From: Gammaproteobacteria bacterium
GTDB lineage: Bacteria > Pseudomonadota > Gammaproteobacteria > Pseudomonadales > Azotimanducaceae
NCBI GenBank assembly: GCA_026708185.1
Contig: JAPOVK010000034.1
Location: forward strand, 62,001-126,000
DNA length: 64,000 nt
Reading direction: 5' to 3'
Positions 33,945 to 43,017 of this stretch are shown in pieces. Position 1 is the stretch's first letter. Every line of letters begins with the position of its first letter. The notes beneath the pieces were generated by a model. That model was not told the DNA's origin. It worked only from the letters and a program-made list of their open reading frames with translations, and searched no databases. A program made the position numbers and the translations under genes.

Positions 33945-36911
33945 TCAGTGACTTGACGCCCGGTTTACAGTCACAGTGTAGATGCTCGTCGTGACCCGAT
34001 CCTCGGCGGTGACGGCGATGCTAACGCGATTGTCGCCAGCCACGAGCGGAACCGTCCGCCGGGGACTCGCGGACGTCCCCGTCATGTCCGCCACGACGAG
34101 GCTGGCCCCCGCGTGCGCGGGAGTCGCCATGACGTCAATCGACGCCAGCGCATGGGGGACGTCCACCCGATAGACGAGCTTGTCCGGCGCAAAGTCGTCC
34201 AGTGTCCGGTGGCCAACGGCCAGCGCCGCGAGCCCGGCATCCACCGACAAAGCTGGCACGGCGATGCGGAACGAAGTCGCCCGGGCGCTAACCAGTTCTC
34301 CGCGTGCCCCTGGAAGCGCGTAGGCCGCCGCGAGCAGGCGATAGTCGCCGTTGGGCAGCGCGTCACGCCCCACCGCTTCCGCGAACAGCATCCCGGACGT
34401 CCTCGCCGGGGCTACCCGGGTGGCGGAGACCGGCCCGGTAAGCGTCAGACTCACGCTCGCCCCCGGCACGGCATCGCGCACAACCGCGCGGAAGTTCACC
34501 CGCTCGGGCAGCTCTTCGACCACCGCCTGCCGTGCCAGGCGGGCGACATCCCAACCGAAGTCCGCATCGAACAGCATTAAGTCCTCGACTGTCGGCCGAC
34601 CATCGGCACCGATGTCTACCACCAGGCGGTCCGCGTCGAGCACTCCGCCGACGGGCGAGAACAGGTGCACTTCGAACTGCTCGGCAAACTCGTCGATGTC
34701 GTCGGCCACCAGCGGCACTACAACCGTCTGCGGTCGGGCGTCACCGGCCCGCCACGACAGTCTCCGATCCGCGGGCTCACGGTAGTCCGCGCCACGCTCC
34801 GCCGTCAGGGCATGCAGGGCGTAACGGACGGACAACGCGCGGGACGGATCGCCCTGTCGTCGAACGGTCGCGACGACGCGGCCAGCGGACTCGTCGACAG
34901 CGACTCGCGTGTCCAGGAAACCCACGGTCGGCTGTTCGCCGGCGTCGCTGACGAAGACGCTCGCGATGTTCGTCGCCCCGAGAACGGCACCGCCGCGCGG
35001 ACTGGTGAGCCAGACGTGCAACCGTTCCAAGGGCTCAGTCGCCGCGTCGGCGGTGAGCGGCACCGCGATGTGACGCTCGCCGTCATCGTCCGCCCGCCAC
35101 TCGAGGGTGCCTGTGGACATCACGAAATCGGTTGCGTCGGCGGACGCCGGAACCACGGCGTAGTCGACGGCGACATCCCCGTCGGAACCGCCCGTGCGGC
35201 GCACCGCGACGCGAATCTCGTCACCCTCTTCCCCGCCGTAGGCCGGTGCGGCAAAGCCCAGCCGGCCATGGTCCGAACTGCGGGTCCGGTCACCGAGCAC
35301 GAACAAGCCGCCCGACTGGTCGCTGATCAGCACGTTGCCGCTGGGTAGAAAGGGATAAACGCCCCAGGCGCCGCCGAGCCCGAGATTCTGCACCGGCGCC
35401 GTGTCGAAATGACCGACCTCGATGGGCTCCGTGGGATCCGTCACGTCGAGGACGACCAGGCCGCGACCATAGTGGGACAGGTAGTGGCGGTTGCCGCGGA
35501 CGGCGCCGTTGTGCTCCGTCGCGAGGTCCGGTCCGTACCACGTGCCGGCATGGGCCGGATTGCCGAGATCAGCCAGGTTGAACACCAGCACCCGGGTCTT
35601 GGCGACAAGCTGCTCGAGCTCGTCGAGTTCGTCGTGCAGGAACAAATACCGACCATCCTCGGTCACCCACCCGGAGTGCGTATACGCCGCGCTCGGGTAG
35701 GTCGTCGAACTCAACATCGCCGGTCCGCCGGAGTCCGAGATGTCCCAGAGGTCGAAGGTGTTTTCATTGAAGTCGACGAGGACGTCACACGTTGCGGCGC
35801 CAGTGCAACCCGCGGCCTGCTGGTCACGCGCACGGAACGAGACGGCATCATGGCTGTAGCCCGTCCACGACTCGGCCGCAAGCAGCGGGCGCGACGGCAC
35901 GGTCAGGTCGAAAGACCGGAACGCGCCGTATTGGAAACGGCCGGGGCCGCCGAGCACATGGACCCGTGGTGAACCGCCGGGAAGCGCCACGCCGAACGCG
36001 TAGTCGACACCACTGACATAGACGTTGTGGGCGCTCGCCTCCATGCGCCTTGCGAAACGCACGCCGTGCGGCAGTTCGCTGAGGTCGAGAACCGAGAGCC
36101 TGCCGCCGGCATCGACGGTCACGTAGGCGTGGCTGCGCCAGCGATTCGTGCGCGCGTCGTAGCGCTGCAGGACCTTGATGTCGCGCCAGATGGATCGATG
36201 TCCGCGCACGAAGGCGACTTCGAACGGTTCCGTGGGCTCGGTGACATCGAAGACCGCGAGGCCTTCGCGCAAACCCAGCAACGCGTATTCCCGTTCCGTA
36301 TTGAGGTCCTTGAAGCCCCAGATGTCGTTCGCGCCCGAGGGCATTGCCGCCATGTCGGGCAGGGCGACCCGGGCGAGCAGATCGACGTTGCGACAGGCGT
36401 GCACGCCCGACCGGCCGCCCGCGCAGGTCACCGCCCCGCTGCTGGTGCGAACCGCCTGGTACGCCGCGATCGCATGAAGCGTGCCTGCGTCCCGCCTCTT
36501 GGCGTCGGCCACGACGTCGAACCCCAACGCCATCAACTGCTCGCGGAAAGCCGGCGGTACGCCGGTGATGACCGTCCTGCGGTCCTGAGCCGCCGTGGCG
36601 AAGTTGTCGAAGCGACTGTAGCCGGCACGCGGCCGAACCGAGCCGCCGAGCAACCGGACCACGTCCGCCACGTCGTCCACGGCATAGGTGCCGCCGGCCA
36701 CGCGCAACTCGCTGCCTTTGCGCGCCTTGGCGAGCGCATAGGAGATACTTTGGCAGGGGCGTACAGGAAGGGTGCAGTCGCCGATGTCGCTTCCTTGTCC
36801 GGCGACGTAGACCGGTTCAGGATCGTCCGCGTCCATGGTCTGCGCCGTCACCACCGCAACGACTAGAGCCCAGGAACAGACAAGGTGATGTCGCGCCGTC
36901 GGGTTGAACAT
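33945..36911 (-). CDS. Large secreted choice-of-anchor B protein with Calx-beta and cadherin-like domains
   Basis: 988 residues. Signal peptide 1-25 (LVCSWALVVAVVTAQT). A short beta-helix-like start (VYVAGQGSDIGDCTLPVRPCQSISYALAKA) precedes the choice-of-anchor B domain (about 140-520) with LVIVP-type repeats such as GLAVFDVTEPTEPFEVAF and GLVVLDVTDPTEPIEVGHF. Two Calx-beta domains follow (about 530-750), then a beta sandwich and a C-terminal cadherin-like domain (PF12733-like, LSVDAGLAALAV to YTVTVNR). GGAGG precedes ATG 36911. This family often sits beside MbnP/MbnH pairs; here it is divergent from mbnP by 72 bp, supporting a common copper-related role outside the cell. Confidence 0.82.
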   Translation of the reverse strand: MFNPTARHHLVCSWALVVAVVTAQTMDADDPEPVYVAGQGSDIGDCTLPVRPCQSISYALAKARKGSELRVAGGTYAVDDVADVVRLLGGSVRPRAGYSRFDNFATAAQDRRTVITGVPPAFREQLMALGFDVVADAKRRDAGTLHAIAAYQAVRTSSGAVTCAGGRSGVHACRNVDLLARVALPDMAAMPSGANDIWGFKDLNTEREYALLGLREGLAVFDVTEPTEPFEVAFVRGHRSIWRDIKVLQRYDARTNRWRSHAYVTVDAGGRLSVLDLSELPHGVRFARRMEASAHNVYVSGVDYAFGVALPGGSPRVHVLGGPGRFQYGAFRSFDLTVPSRPLLAAESWTGYSHDAVSFRARDQQAAGCTGAATCDVLVDFNENTFDLWDISDSGGPAMLSSTTYPSAAYTHSGWVTEDGRYLFLHDELDELEQLVAKTRVLVFNLADLGNPAHAGTWYGPDLATEHNGAVRGNRHYLSHYGRGLVVLDVTDPTEPIEVGHFDTAPVQNLGLGGAWGVYPFLPSGNVLISDQSGGLFVLGDRTRSSDHGRLGFAAPAYGGEEGDEIRVAVRRTGGSDGDVAVDYAVVPASADATDFVMSTGTLEWRADDDGERHIAVPLTADAATEPLERLHVWLTSPRGGAVLGATNIASVFVSDAGEQPTVGFLDTRVAVDESAGRVVATVRRQGDPSRALSVRYALHALTAERGADYREPADRRLSWRAGDARPQTVVVPLVADDIDEFAEQFEVHLFSPVGGVLDADRLVVDIGADGRPTVEDLMLFDADFGWDVARLARQAVVEELPERVNFRAVVRDAVPGASVSLTLTGPVSATRVAPARTSGMLFAEAVGRDALPNGDYRLLAAAYALPGARGELVSARATSFRIAVPALSVDAGLAALAVGHRTLDDFAPDKLVYRVDVPHALASIDVMATPAHAGASLVVADMTGTSASPRRTVPLVAGDNRVSIAVTAEDRVTTSIYTVTVNRASSH

Positions 36912-36983
36912 GCAGCCTCCGATCGAAACTCTACCGGGAAGCGCAGCCAAAGGGTGAGGAGTGATGGGAAGGAACCATTTGAC

Positions 36984-37772
36984 GTGAAGCGGTGTCGGTC
37001 GCTGTCGTGGCCGCGCAAGTCCATTGTGATCGCCGCTCTTGCATTGGGCTCGCAGGCGTGCTCGCCAGCTACGCAGCCGGTGACGACGCGATTCGCCCTG
37101 GATCCGTTGCCGAGTCTTGCGCCGACGGCATCGCCGGCAACACTGCGCTTCTACGTTTCCGACCTGCACATGGTGAATGCGCACGGTCAGGCCACCCCCG
37201 TTCGCCTCACCGCCGCCCCGCCCTACCAGGACGAGCGCACGGCCCTGGTCTCCCTGCCGGGAGACGATGAGAGTGGAAACACCGTGGTCCACGGCACCGT
37301 GCCGCGGGGGGACTACGTGCACTTGGAGTTCCTGCTCGGCATACCGTTCGCGCGCAACCACGGCAACCCGCTCCAGGCCGCGCCGCCGCTGGACCGCCCG
37401 GCGATGTTCTGGGCCTGGCAGTCGGGCCACAAGTTCCTTCGCCTCGACCTCGGCAACGCCTGGTCGTTCCACCTCGGCAGCACGGGCTGCCACTCGACGA
37501 GCGCCGTGCGTCCACCGCAGGACGAATGCCGGCGGCCCAACCTGGCCCGCATCCGGTTGCCCGCAGCCGTGGCGACGGACGGCCAGATCGAAGTCGATCT
37601 GGGCGCACTAATCGCGGCAGTGAACCCGACGACGGATGAGAACTGCATGGGATCCTACGCGGACGCCGACACGTGTCGGCGCGTGCTCGACGCGTTGGGA
37701 CTCGACGCCGGGACCGGGCGCTGCCTCGCCGACTGTCGGGGGCAACGGGTTTTCCGGGCAGCACGCAGGTGA
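36984..37772 (+). CDS. mbnP: MbnP-family copper-binding protein (metallo-mystery pair, four-Cys protein)
   Basis: 262 residues from GTG 36984 (AAGGAA about 10 nt upstream). A signal sequence ends near LALGSQACSP, possibly a weak lipobox. The family core is clear: ATLRFYVSDLHMVN, NTVVHGTVPRGDYVHLEFLLGIPF, the WxW motif in PAMFWAWQSGHKFLRLDLG (Trp143, Trp145), FHLGSTGC, and a late CMGSYADADTC. In methanotroph MbnP the first Trp of WxW is oxidised to kynurenine by MbnH and is required for Cu(I) binding. The usual N-terminal Cys-containing segment before RFYVSD is shortened here. The mbnH start overlaps its stop (GTGA). Confidence 0.88.
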   Translation: MKRCRSLSWPRKSIVIAALALGSQACSPATQPVTTRFALDPLPSLAPTASPATLRFYVSDLHMVNAHGQATPVRLTAAPPYQDERTALVSLPGDDESGNTVVHGTVPRGDYVHLEFLLGIPFARNHGNPLQAAPPLDRPAMFWAWQSGHKFLRLDLGNAWSFHLGSTGCHSTSAVRPPQDECRRPNLARIRLPAAVATDGQIEVDLGALIAAVNPTTDENCMGSYADADTCRRVLDALGLDAGTGRCLADCRGQRVFRAARR

Positions 37773-38908
37773 CCCGATTGGGTCTGCGCTCCGGCTGGTT
37801 GGCGATTCTCGCCGCCTGCACGCCGCCCGCGCCGACGGACTACCCGTGGCACATCCCCGCCGACTACCCGAGGCCCGTCGTGCCCGACCGCAATCCCATG
37901 ACCGCCGCGAAAGTGACGCTGGGCCGCCACCTCTTCTTCGACGTCCGGCTGTCGTGGAACGGCGAGCAGGCCTGCGCAAGCTGCCACCAGCCGGAGCACG
38001 CCTTCAGCGAACCCCGGCAGACTGCCGTCGGCAGCACGGGCGAGCGACACGCGCGCAATACGCTCGCGCTCGTGAACGTGGCCTACAGCGACGCGTTCAT
38101 GTGGGCCCATCCGGGTCTGCGCGGCATCGAAGCGCAGACGTTGGTGCCGCTATTCGGCGAGGATCCCGTCGAACTCGGCATCGCCGGCCACGAACGCGAG
38201 GTATTCGCGCGCTTCGACGACGATCCCGACTACCGCCGCCGGCTCAGCGAAGCGTTTCCACGCGCGGATGCCTTCGCGCTCCAACACGTCGTCGACGCCC
38301 TCGCCTGCTTCGTGCGCTCGCTGACTTCGTTCGACACGCCGTTCGACCGCTACGCCTACGCGGGTGAGGACGACGCCATGGACGAACGTGCCATTCGCGG
38401 CCTCAACCACTTCTTCTCGGAGCGTTTCGAGTGCCACCACTGCCACGGCGGTTTGAACTTCACGGCATCGAGTACCCATGGTGACGTGGCGCTGCCGAGC
38501 ACGACATTCCACAACACGGGCCTCTACAACGTCGGTGGCGACAACGCCTACCCGGACCACGACCAAGGGCTATACGAGCTGACCGAGCAGCCAACCGACC
38601 GCGGGAAGTTCCGCGCGCCCACGTTGCGCAATGTCGCGCTGACGGCGCCGTACATGCACGACGGCAGCCTGCCCGACCTCGGCGCGGTCCTCGACTTCTA
38701 CGCGGCCGGCGGGCGCAACCTGACCACCGGCCCCTACGCCGGCGACGGCCGCGCGAACGCCTACAAGAGCCAGTTCGTCCGCGGCTTCGACATGACCCCC
38801 GAGGAGCGCGACGACCTGCTGGCATTCCTGCACGCACTGACCGATCCGTCGTTCGTCGAGCGCGCCGTGCGCTCCCGCCTAGACGTCCAAGCGAATCGAC
38901 ACCTGTAG
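37769..38908 (+). CDS. mbnH: MbnH-family diheme enzyme (bacterial cytochrome c peroxidase/MauG superfamily)
   Basis: 379 residues. Lipoprotein signal with lipobox LAAC (about Cys17), then YPWHIPADYPRPVVPDRNPMT and LGRHLFFDVRLS typical of di-heme peroxidases. Two haem-c sites: CASCH (Cys69-His73) and CHHCH (Cys222-His226); a Met/His-rich region RNVALTAPYMHDGSLPDLGAVLDFY follows. This matches MbnH, which oxidises a Trp in MbnP to kynurenine. GTG 37769 is translationally coupled to mbnP. The 3' end overlaps the convergent receptor gene by 30 nt. Confidence 0.9.
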   Translation: MTRLGLRSGWLAILAACTPPAPTDYPWHIPADYPRPVVPDRNPMTAAKVTLGRHLFFDVRLSWNGEQACASCHQPEHAFSEPRQTAVGSTGERHARNTLALVNVAYSDAFMWAHPGLRGIEAQTLVPLFGEDPVELGIAGHEREVFARFDDDPDYRRRLSEAFPRADAFALQHVVDALACFVRSLTSFDTPFDRYAYAGEDDAMDERAIRGLNHFFSERFECHHCHGGLNFTASSTHGDVALPSTTFHNTGLYNVGGDNAYPDHDQGLYELTEQPTDRGKFRAPTLRNVALTAPYMHDGSLPDLGAVLDFYAAGGRNLTTGPYAGDGRANAYKSQFVRGFDMTPEERDDLLAFLHALTDPSFVERAVRSRLDVQANRHL

Positions 38909-41791
38909 CCGTCGCGAGTCGAAGCGGTTGCGTGGCGCACCGAAGTTCGCATCGCGGACGTACGGGTTCATGTTGTAGCCGGTTTGGCGGTCGAACAGGT
39001 TGAAGAGATCGAAACGGAGGAAGAACCTCGCGCGACCCGGGAAACCGACATCTTGGGCGTAGCTCAGGTCGACCTGCCAATGACTCGGGCTGCGCCGACT
39101 GCCGGCTTGTTCCGCGTAGCGGATCGTCGACGAGAAGTAGGACGGCAGGCCGTACGCGACGGCGTCCCACGCCTCCCACGGTTGGCCAGACTGGTAGACG
39201 CCGAATACGCCCGCCGTGGCCCTCCACGGCAGGTCCAGCGTGCCGAAGGCCTTGAAGAGGTGCGGCCGGTCGCCGCGCAGCACGCCGTCCTTCATGTCCC
39301 AAAGCTGCCGCCCGTAGCCGTCCGCAAGGTTAGAGGAGCCGATGAACCGGTTGGCGTCGTTGACGGCGCTCGTGTTGTCCTGGTCGAAGTTGCCGGTGTA
39401 GCGACTGCGCACGTACGACGCATTCAGGTACCAGAGCTCAGTCCGCCACTCGAGTTCCAAGGCCGCTTCCCAATAGTCGGTGTAGGCGTCGTCGAGGGCC
39501 GCGACGACATAGCTGGAGCCGCCGATCTCCGCCCGGATCCTGTCCAGATCGGGTACGTAGAGGCCCTTTGCCGCGATGCGCGCGGGGGCGCTGTCGTAGC
39601 CGCGCGACCCGTTCCACGTGTCTTCCCAGAAGTCCGACCCGTCACGCCAGCGCAAATGGCCGCGCAAGGCCAAGCCGCCCGCCAAGTCGCGGGTAGCGCC
39701 AAGCGTCCACTCGTCGATCCGACGCGGCGCGAGGCCCCGCTGAAACACCTTGCCCGACGAACCCGGCAACGGCTCGTGATCGATGATGCGGCCCGCCTCG
39801 TCGAACAGCACGCGAAGCGTCGCCCGCGTATTGCGGTCCCACGATGCGGCGCGTGCGAGCGAGTTCGCCGCCGGATGGTAGCGCGCGAAGTTGAGAAAGA
39901 CCGCGTCGCTGCCGTTCCAGTGCCACGTCACGCCGAGCCGCGGCTGCACCATGTCTTGCCAACGGATCGTATACATGCGGTAGCTGTGGCCCGGCGCGGT
40001 GACGAAGCCGGAGTAAGTGCCGGAGGAATGGCGCAAGCCTTGGCCGTGCAGGACGTCTTCGCTGACCAGGACGCCGACGTTGACGAGGAAGTCGCCGTAG
40101 CGGATGGCGTCGTTGATTTCGAGAGAAGTGGTGTCGGTTGTCGAGACGATGGGGGCCACCACCGTTCCGTCGGCCTGGCGCAGGCTCATCTGCTGCACCG
40201 TGGCCACGTAGAAAATTGGGCTGCCGTCCTCGGCGCGATCGACGCCCCCGGGCACGTCGATGCGGCCCCAGCCGTTGGATGTCCGGCGCAGGCGTTCGCG
40301 CGCTTGGGCGCGGCGCAGCCCGACATGCAGGGCATGGTTGGCGCGTCCCCAAGCGAGGTCGTGATCCGCGGCCAGGTCGATGCCGCGGCGGTAGAAGGCT
40401 TGCTCGCCGATCTGGGGATGCGCACCGACTGCGCCGCCGCCGATGCGTCGCCCGGTGGCGTCGGCATAGCCGTAGCGTTCGATGATGGGGGCCACGGCGG
40501 CGTTGAACGCGTCTTCGCCGGCGCGGCGCGACGGCACGGCCAGGTGCCCCATCTCGTCCAATCTGGCCGTGTCCAATGTGCCGCCGAGCGATGGCTGGAC
40601 GGATAGCAGCAGATCCGGCAGTGCGAACCCGCGCAAGGCGTAGTCGTTGTACCGGAACGAGATTCGGGGCCCGGCCGCGGTCACCCAGGAACCGTCCACG
40701 CTGACGATGTCCTGCTCCGCACGCCCGCCGAGGGACACCGAGTCCGCCTCGTAGGGACCGACCGAAACGCCGCGTTCATCGCGTCTCGACGTGCGGTAGG
40801 ACGCATTGACCAGGACGTTGTCCCACGGCGCGTAGGTCAGCCGTCCGTAGTACTCCTCGCGCGTATTCGAGAAGTCCTTGGCCGGGCCGTACGCGGTCGC
40901 CTTGTTGGCACGTTCCTCGACTGGCCGATAGAAAGAGCCGTACGCGAACAGCCGGGAGGGCACGAGGGGGCCTCCGGCCGCGAGTGTGACCCAGCTCTCG
41001 TCGGGCAAATCAACCGCCGCGGCCTCGCCCGGGCGTTCCGCCACCAGCCGGCGAGGCGCCGCCGCGTATTCCACGCGGGCCTCGAAACGATCGGTGCCGG
41101 ACCGCGCCGTCGAGTCCATGGCGAAGCCGCCGCTGCGGTTGAAGCCAACCGCGTCGACACCGCCCCGCACGAAAGTCACCTGGTCGATGTCGTGGTTGGA
41201 CGGCTCCGCGGACAGCGTGCCGAACATGGGTAGGGAGACGTCCACCCCATCGAAACGGTAGACGTTGTCCTGGCCGTTGCCGCCCGCCGAAGGTCCGCGC
41301 ACGGCATCCTGGGTGTACTGCACGCCCGGCGCGAGCTTGACCAGGTCCCTGTAGTCCCGGCCGAGCGGCACCCCCTCTACAACGTCGTCGCCAAGCGCAT
41401 TCGCAATGGCTGCGCCGCTGCGCGACGTGACCCGCTCGGCCGTCACGACGATCTCTTCGATCACGGACTCGGCCGCGTCGCCCCAAGCGTCGAGGTCAAC
41501 GGTGAGGACCGTCGCCTGGTCCAGCAAGACGTCCGCGGCGATGGTCCGCCGCCCACGCCCAGGCACGTCCAGCACAACCCGGTACGCCCCGGGCACGAGT
41601 TCGCCCAGCGTGAACCAACCGTTTGCATCGGTGCGGGCGGTGCGCGGACGGGGCATAACCGCGCTCGCTGCGACGATCGCGACGCCTGGCACCGCCGTGC
41701 CCCCGTCGACGACGGCGCCTTCGATACGACCGGTCTGCTGCGCGGTGGCGGACGCCGTGGCGAGGATCGCCATGATCCGAATGGCTTCCAT
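38879..41791 (-). CDS. TonB-dependent receptor with N-terminal carboxypeptidase-regulatory domain
   Basis: 970 residues. Signal peptide (1-20), a carboxypeptidase-regulatory-like beta sandwich (about 22-105: GRIEGAVVDGGTAVPGVAI, DANGWFTLGELVPGAYRV), a TonB-box-like IEEIVVTAERV, a plug (ALGDDVVEGVPLGRDYRDLVKLAPGVQ, VRGGVDAVGFNRSGGFAMD) and a long barrel ending RRLQVSIRLDV. This Oar-like architecture imports large ligands. Position next to mbnP/mbnH suggests uptake of copper or a copper chelate, by analogy with MbnT receptors, but those have a different architecture and this is inference. ATG 41791 or 41773 may be the start. Confidence 0.87.
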   Translation of the reverse strand: MEAIRIMAILATASATAQQTGRIEGAVVDGGTAVPGVAIVAASAVMPRPRTARTDANGWFTLGELVPGAYRVVLDVPGRGRRTIAADVLLDQATVLTVDLDAWGDAAESVIEEIVVTAERVTSRSGAAIANALGDDVVEGVPLGRDYRDLVKLAPGVQYTQDAVRGPSAGGNGQDNVYRFDGVDVSLPMFGTLSAEPSNHDIDQVTFVRGGVDAVGFNRSGGFAMDSTARSGTDRFEARVEYAAAPRRLVAERPGEAAAVDLPDESWVTLAAGGPLVPSRLFAYGSFYRPVEERANKATAYGPAKDFSNTREEYYGRLTYAPWDNVLVNASYRTSRRDERGVSVGPYEADSVSLGGRAEQDIVSVDGSWVTAAGPRISFRYNDYALRGFALPDLLLSVQPSLGGTLDTARLDEMGHLAVPSRRAGEDAFNAAVAPIIERYGYADATGRRIGGGAVGAHPQIGEQAFYRRGIDLAADHDLAWGRANHALHVGLRRAQARERLRRTSNGWGRIDVPGGVDRAEDGSPIFYVATVQQMSLRQADGTVVAPIVSTTDTTSLEINDAIRYGDFLVNVGVLVSEDVLHGQGLRHSSGTYSGFVTAPGHSYRMYTIRWQDMVQPRLGVTWHWNGSDAVFLNFARYHPAANSLARAASWDRNTRATLRVLFDEAGRIIDHEPLPGSSGKVFQRGLAPRRIDEWTLGATRDLAGGLALRGHLRWRDGSDFWEDTWNGSRGYDSAPARIAAKGLYVPDLDRIRAEIGGSSYVVAALDDAYTDYWEAALELEWRTELWYLNASYVRSRYTGNFDQDNTSAVNDANRFIGSSNLADGYGRQLWDMKDGVLRGDRPHLFKAFGTLDLPWRATAGVFGVYQSGQPWEAWDAVAYGLPSYFSSTIRYAEQAGSRRSPSHWQVDLSYAQDVGFPGRARFFLRFDLFNLFDRQTGYNMNPYVRDANFGAPRNRFDSRRLQVSIRLDV

Positions 41792-41807
41792 GTAACAAAA
41801 CCGTGTC

Positions 41808-41889
41808 TTGTTGCCTGGCGGTCGGCGCCGCCTCGCCGCCGGGAGAATTCGCGCAGCGAATTCTCGGGGCGACCGCGAAGCGGTCGCGT
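41808..41889 (+). repeat. Two-hairpin dispersed repeat, copy 1 (inverted relative to copy 2)
   Basis: An 82-bp element running from TTGTTGCC to GCGGTCGCGT. It contains two perfect hairpins: 41843-41865 (stem GAGAATTCGC, loop GCA) and 41869-41887 (stem GCGACCGC, loop GAA). A near-identical copy lies inverted at 42936-43017. It starts 17 bp upstream of the TonB receptor start codon. The paired short stems with 3-nt loops and the inverted flanking arrangement resemble REP/BIME elements. Confidence 0.85.
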
Positions 41890-41891
41890 CT

Positions 41892-41946
41892 CGCATGAAA
41901 CAAATGCCAGAGCGAGCGCAGCGAGCGGCGGCGGTTGTTTCATGCG
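41892..41946. repeat. 12-bp inverted repeat around a GC-rich core
   Basis: CGCATGAAACAA (41892-41903) is perfectly complementary to TTGTTTCATGCG (41935-41946), enclosing 31 nt with alternating GCGAGC units. It directly follows repeat copy 1. Together with further small stems to about 42040, the whole 250-bp gap between the kinase gene and the receptor gene is highly structured. Role unknown; a terminator for the kinase gene or part of a small mobile element are both possible. Confidence 0.6.
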
Positions 41947-42041
41947 GGGTCGGAGTGGCCTTGGGCCGGAGGCGAAGCCGGTGCCGAGCGAACGCGAGGT
42001 ACCGGACACGGCTATGGGGCGCTCGCAAGCGCATGGCCGAG

Positions 42042-42932
42042 TCAGCCGTCGACAAGCGCAAGCACGTCGTCGCGATGCGGGATAGAACTCGCCGCACCCG
42101 CCTTGGTCACGGCCAAGGCGCCCGCCGCCGAGCCCAGGCGCAATGCCGTGGTCATCGGCTCGCCGGCGATCAAGCCGGCCATCAGGTAGCCGATGAACGC
42201 ATCGCCGGCCGCGGTCTCGTCCACGGGATCGACAGGGTAAGCGGGGATTTCCGAGGCCCCGCCCGGACCCTCGTAGGTGAGCCCGTCCCGACCCACGGTG
42301 AGCACGATCTCCGCCTGCGGATAGCGTCCGCGCAATGCGCGCACGGCGGCGTGCCGATCGTCCGTGCCCGCCAACGCCGCCGCCTCGATCTCGTTGACGA
42401 TCAGCAATGCCACGCCGTCGAGGTCGTAGCCCTGTTCGCGCCCATCGACCGGCGCGACGTTGAAGGCCACACGACAACCGCGCTCGTACGCCGCGCGGAG
42501 GACAGAGTCCAAGTCGTTGATCTCGTTTTGGAGCAGCAGCCAATCGCCCGCCTCCGTCCGGTCGAGGGCCGCCAGGACGTCGTCGGGGACAAGGGCACGA
42601 TTCGCGCCGCCCGCGATCACGATCGCGTTCTCTCCCGCATCGTTCACCTGAATGACGGCGTGACCAGACGGCGTATCGACTACGCGGAGCCCCGCCACGT
42701 TCACGCCTTCGGCAGCCAACGTCTCACGCAACCACAGCCCGTCGCTGCCGATGCAACCGAAGTGCTCGACGGCGGCGCCCGCGCGTGCCGCGGCGATGGA
42801 TTGATTGAGTCCCTTGCCGCCGGGAAAGACCTCGTGGGAGACGCTGGCGACGGTCTCCCCCGGGCCGGTGATGTTGCCGACACGGTAGACGTTGTCGATG
42901 CAGAGCGATCCCAAGTTGACGAGTTTTGGCAC
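42042..42932 (-). CDS. PfkB-family (ribokinase-like) carbohydrate kinase
   Basis: 296 residues from GTG 42932. Motifs are NLGSLCIDNVYRVG, PGGKGLNQSIAAARAGA (sugar-binding), FGCIGSDG, and the C-terminal VDETAAGDAFIGYLMAGL with the catalytic base Asp and the anion hole. It phosphorylates a sugar or nucleoside with ATP. The start lies 3 nt from repeat copy 2, which occupies the whole 5' leader, and no Shine-Dalgarno is visible between them; alternatively translation begins further up with an ATG inside the repeat, adding about 29 residues. It is flanked by inverted repeats on both sides. Confidence 0.87.
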   Translation of the reverse strand: MPKLVNLGSLCIDNVYRVGNITGPGETVASVSHEVFPGGKGLNQSIAAARAGAAVEHFGCIGSDGLWLRETLAAEGVNVAGLRVVDTPSGHAVIQVNDAGENAIVIAGGANRALVPDDVLAALDRTEAGDWLLLQNEINDLDSVLRAAYERGCRVAFNVAPVDGREQGYDLDGVALLIVNEIEAAALAGTDDRHAAVRALRGRYPQAEIVLTVGRDGLTYEGPGGASEIPAYPVDPVDETAAGDAFIGYLMAGLIAGEPMTTALRLGSAAGALAVTKAGAASSIPHRDDVLALVDG

Positions 42933-42935
42933 GTC

Positions 42936-43017
42936 ACGCGACCGCTTCGCGGTCGCCCCGAGAATTCGCTGCGCGAATTCTCCCGGAGGCGAGGCGGCGT
43001 CCGCCATCCGGCAACAA
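42936..43017 (-). repeat. Two-hairpin dispersed repeat, copy 2
   Basis: Reverse complement of copy 1 (41808-41889), same length of 82 bp. Hairpins: 42938-42956 (GCGACCGC, loop TTC) and 42960-42982 (GAGAATTCGC, loop TGC). Both stems are fully conserved, while differences lie mostly in the GC-rich outer part (42983-43010). It forms the 5' leader of the kinase gene. Confidence 0.85.

Noticed and set aside
38984-40606. 540-codon plus-strand open frame inside the carboxypeptidase-regulatory TonB receptor
   Set aside because: Antisense shadow; the receptor frame on the minus strand has signal peptide, plug and barrel signatures.
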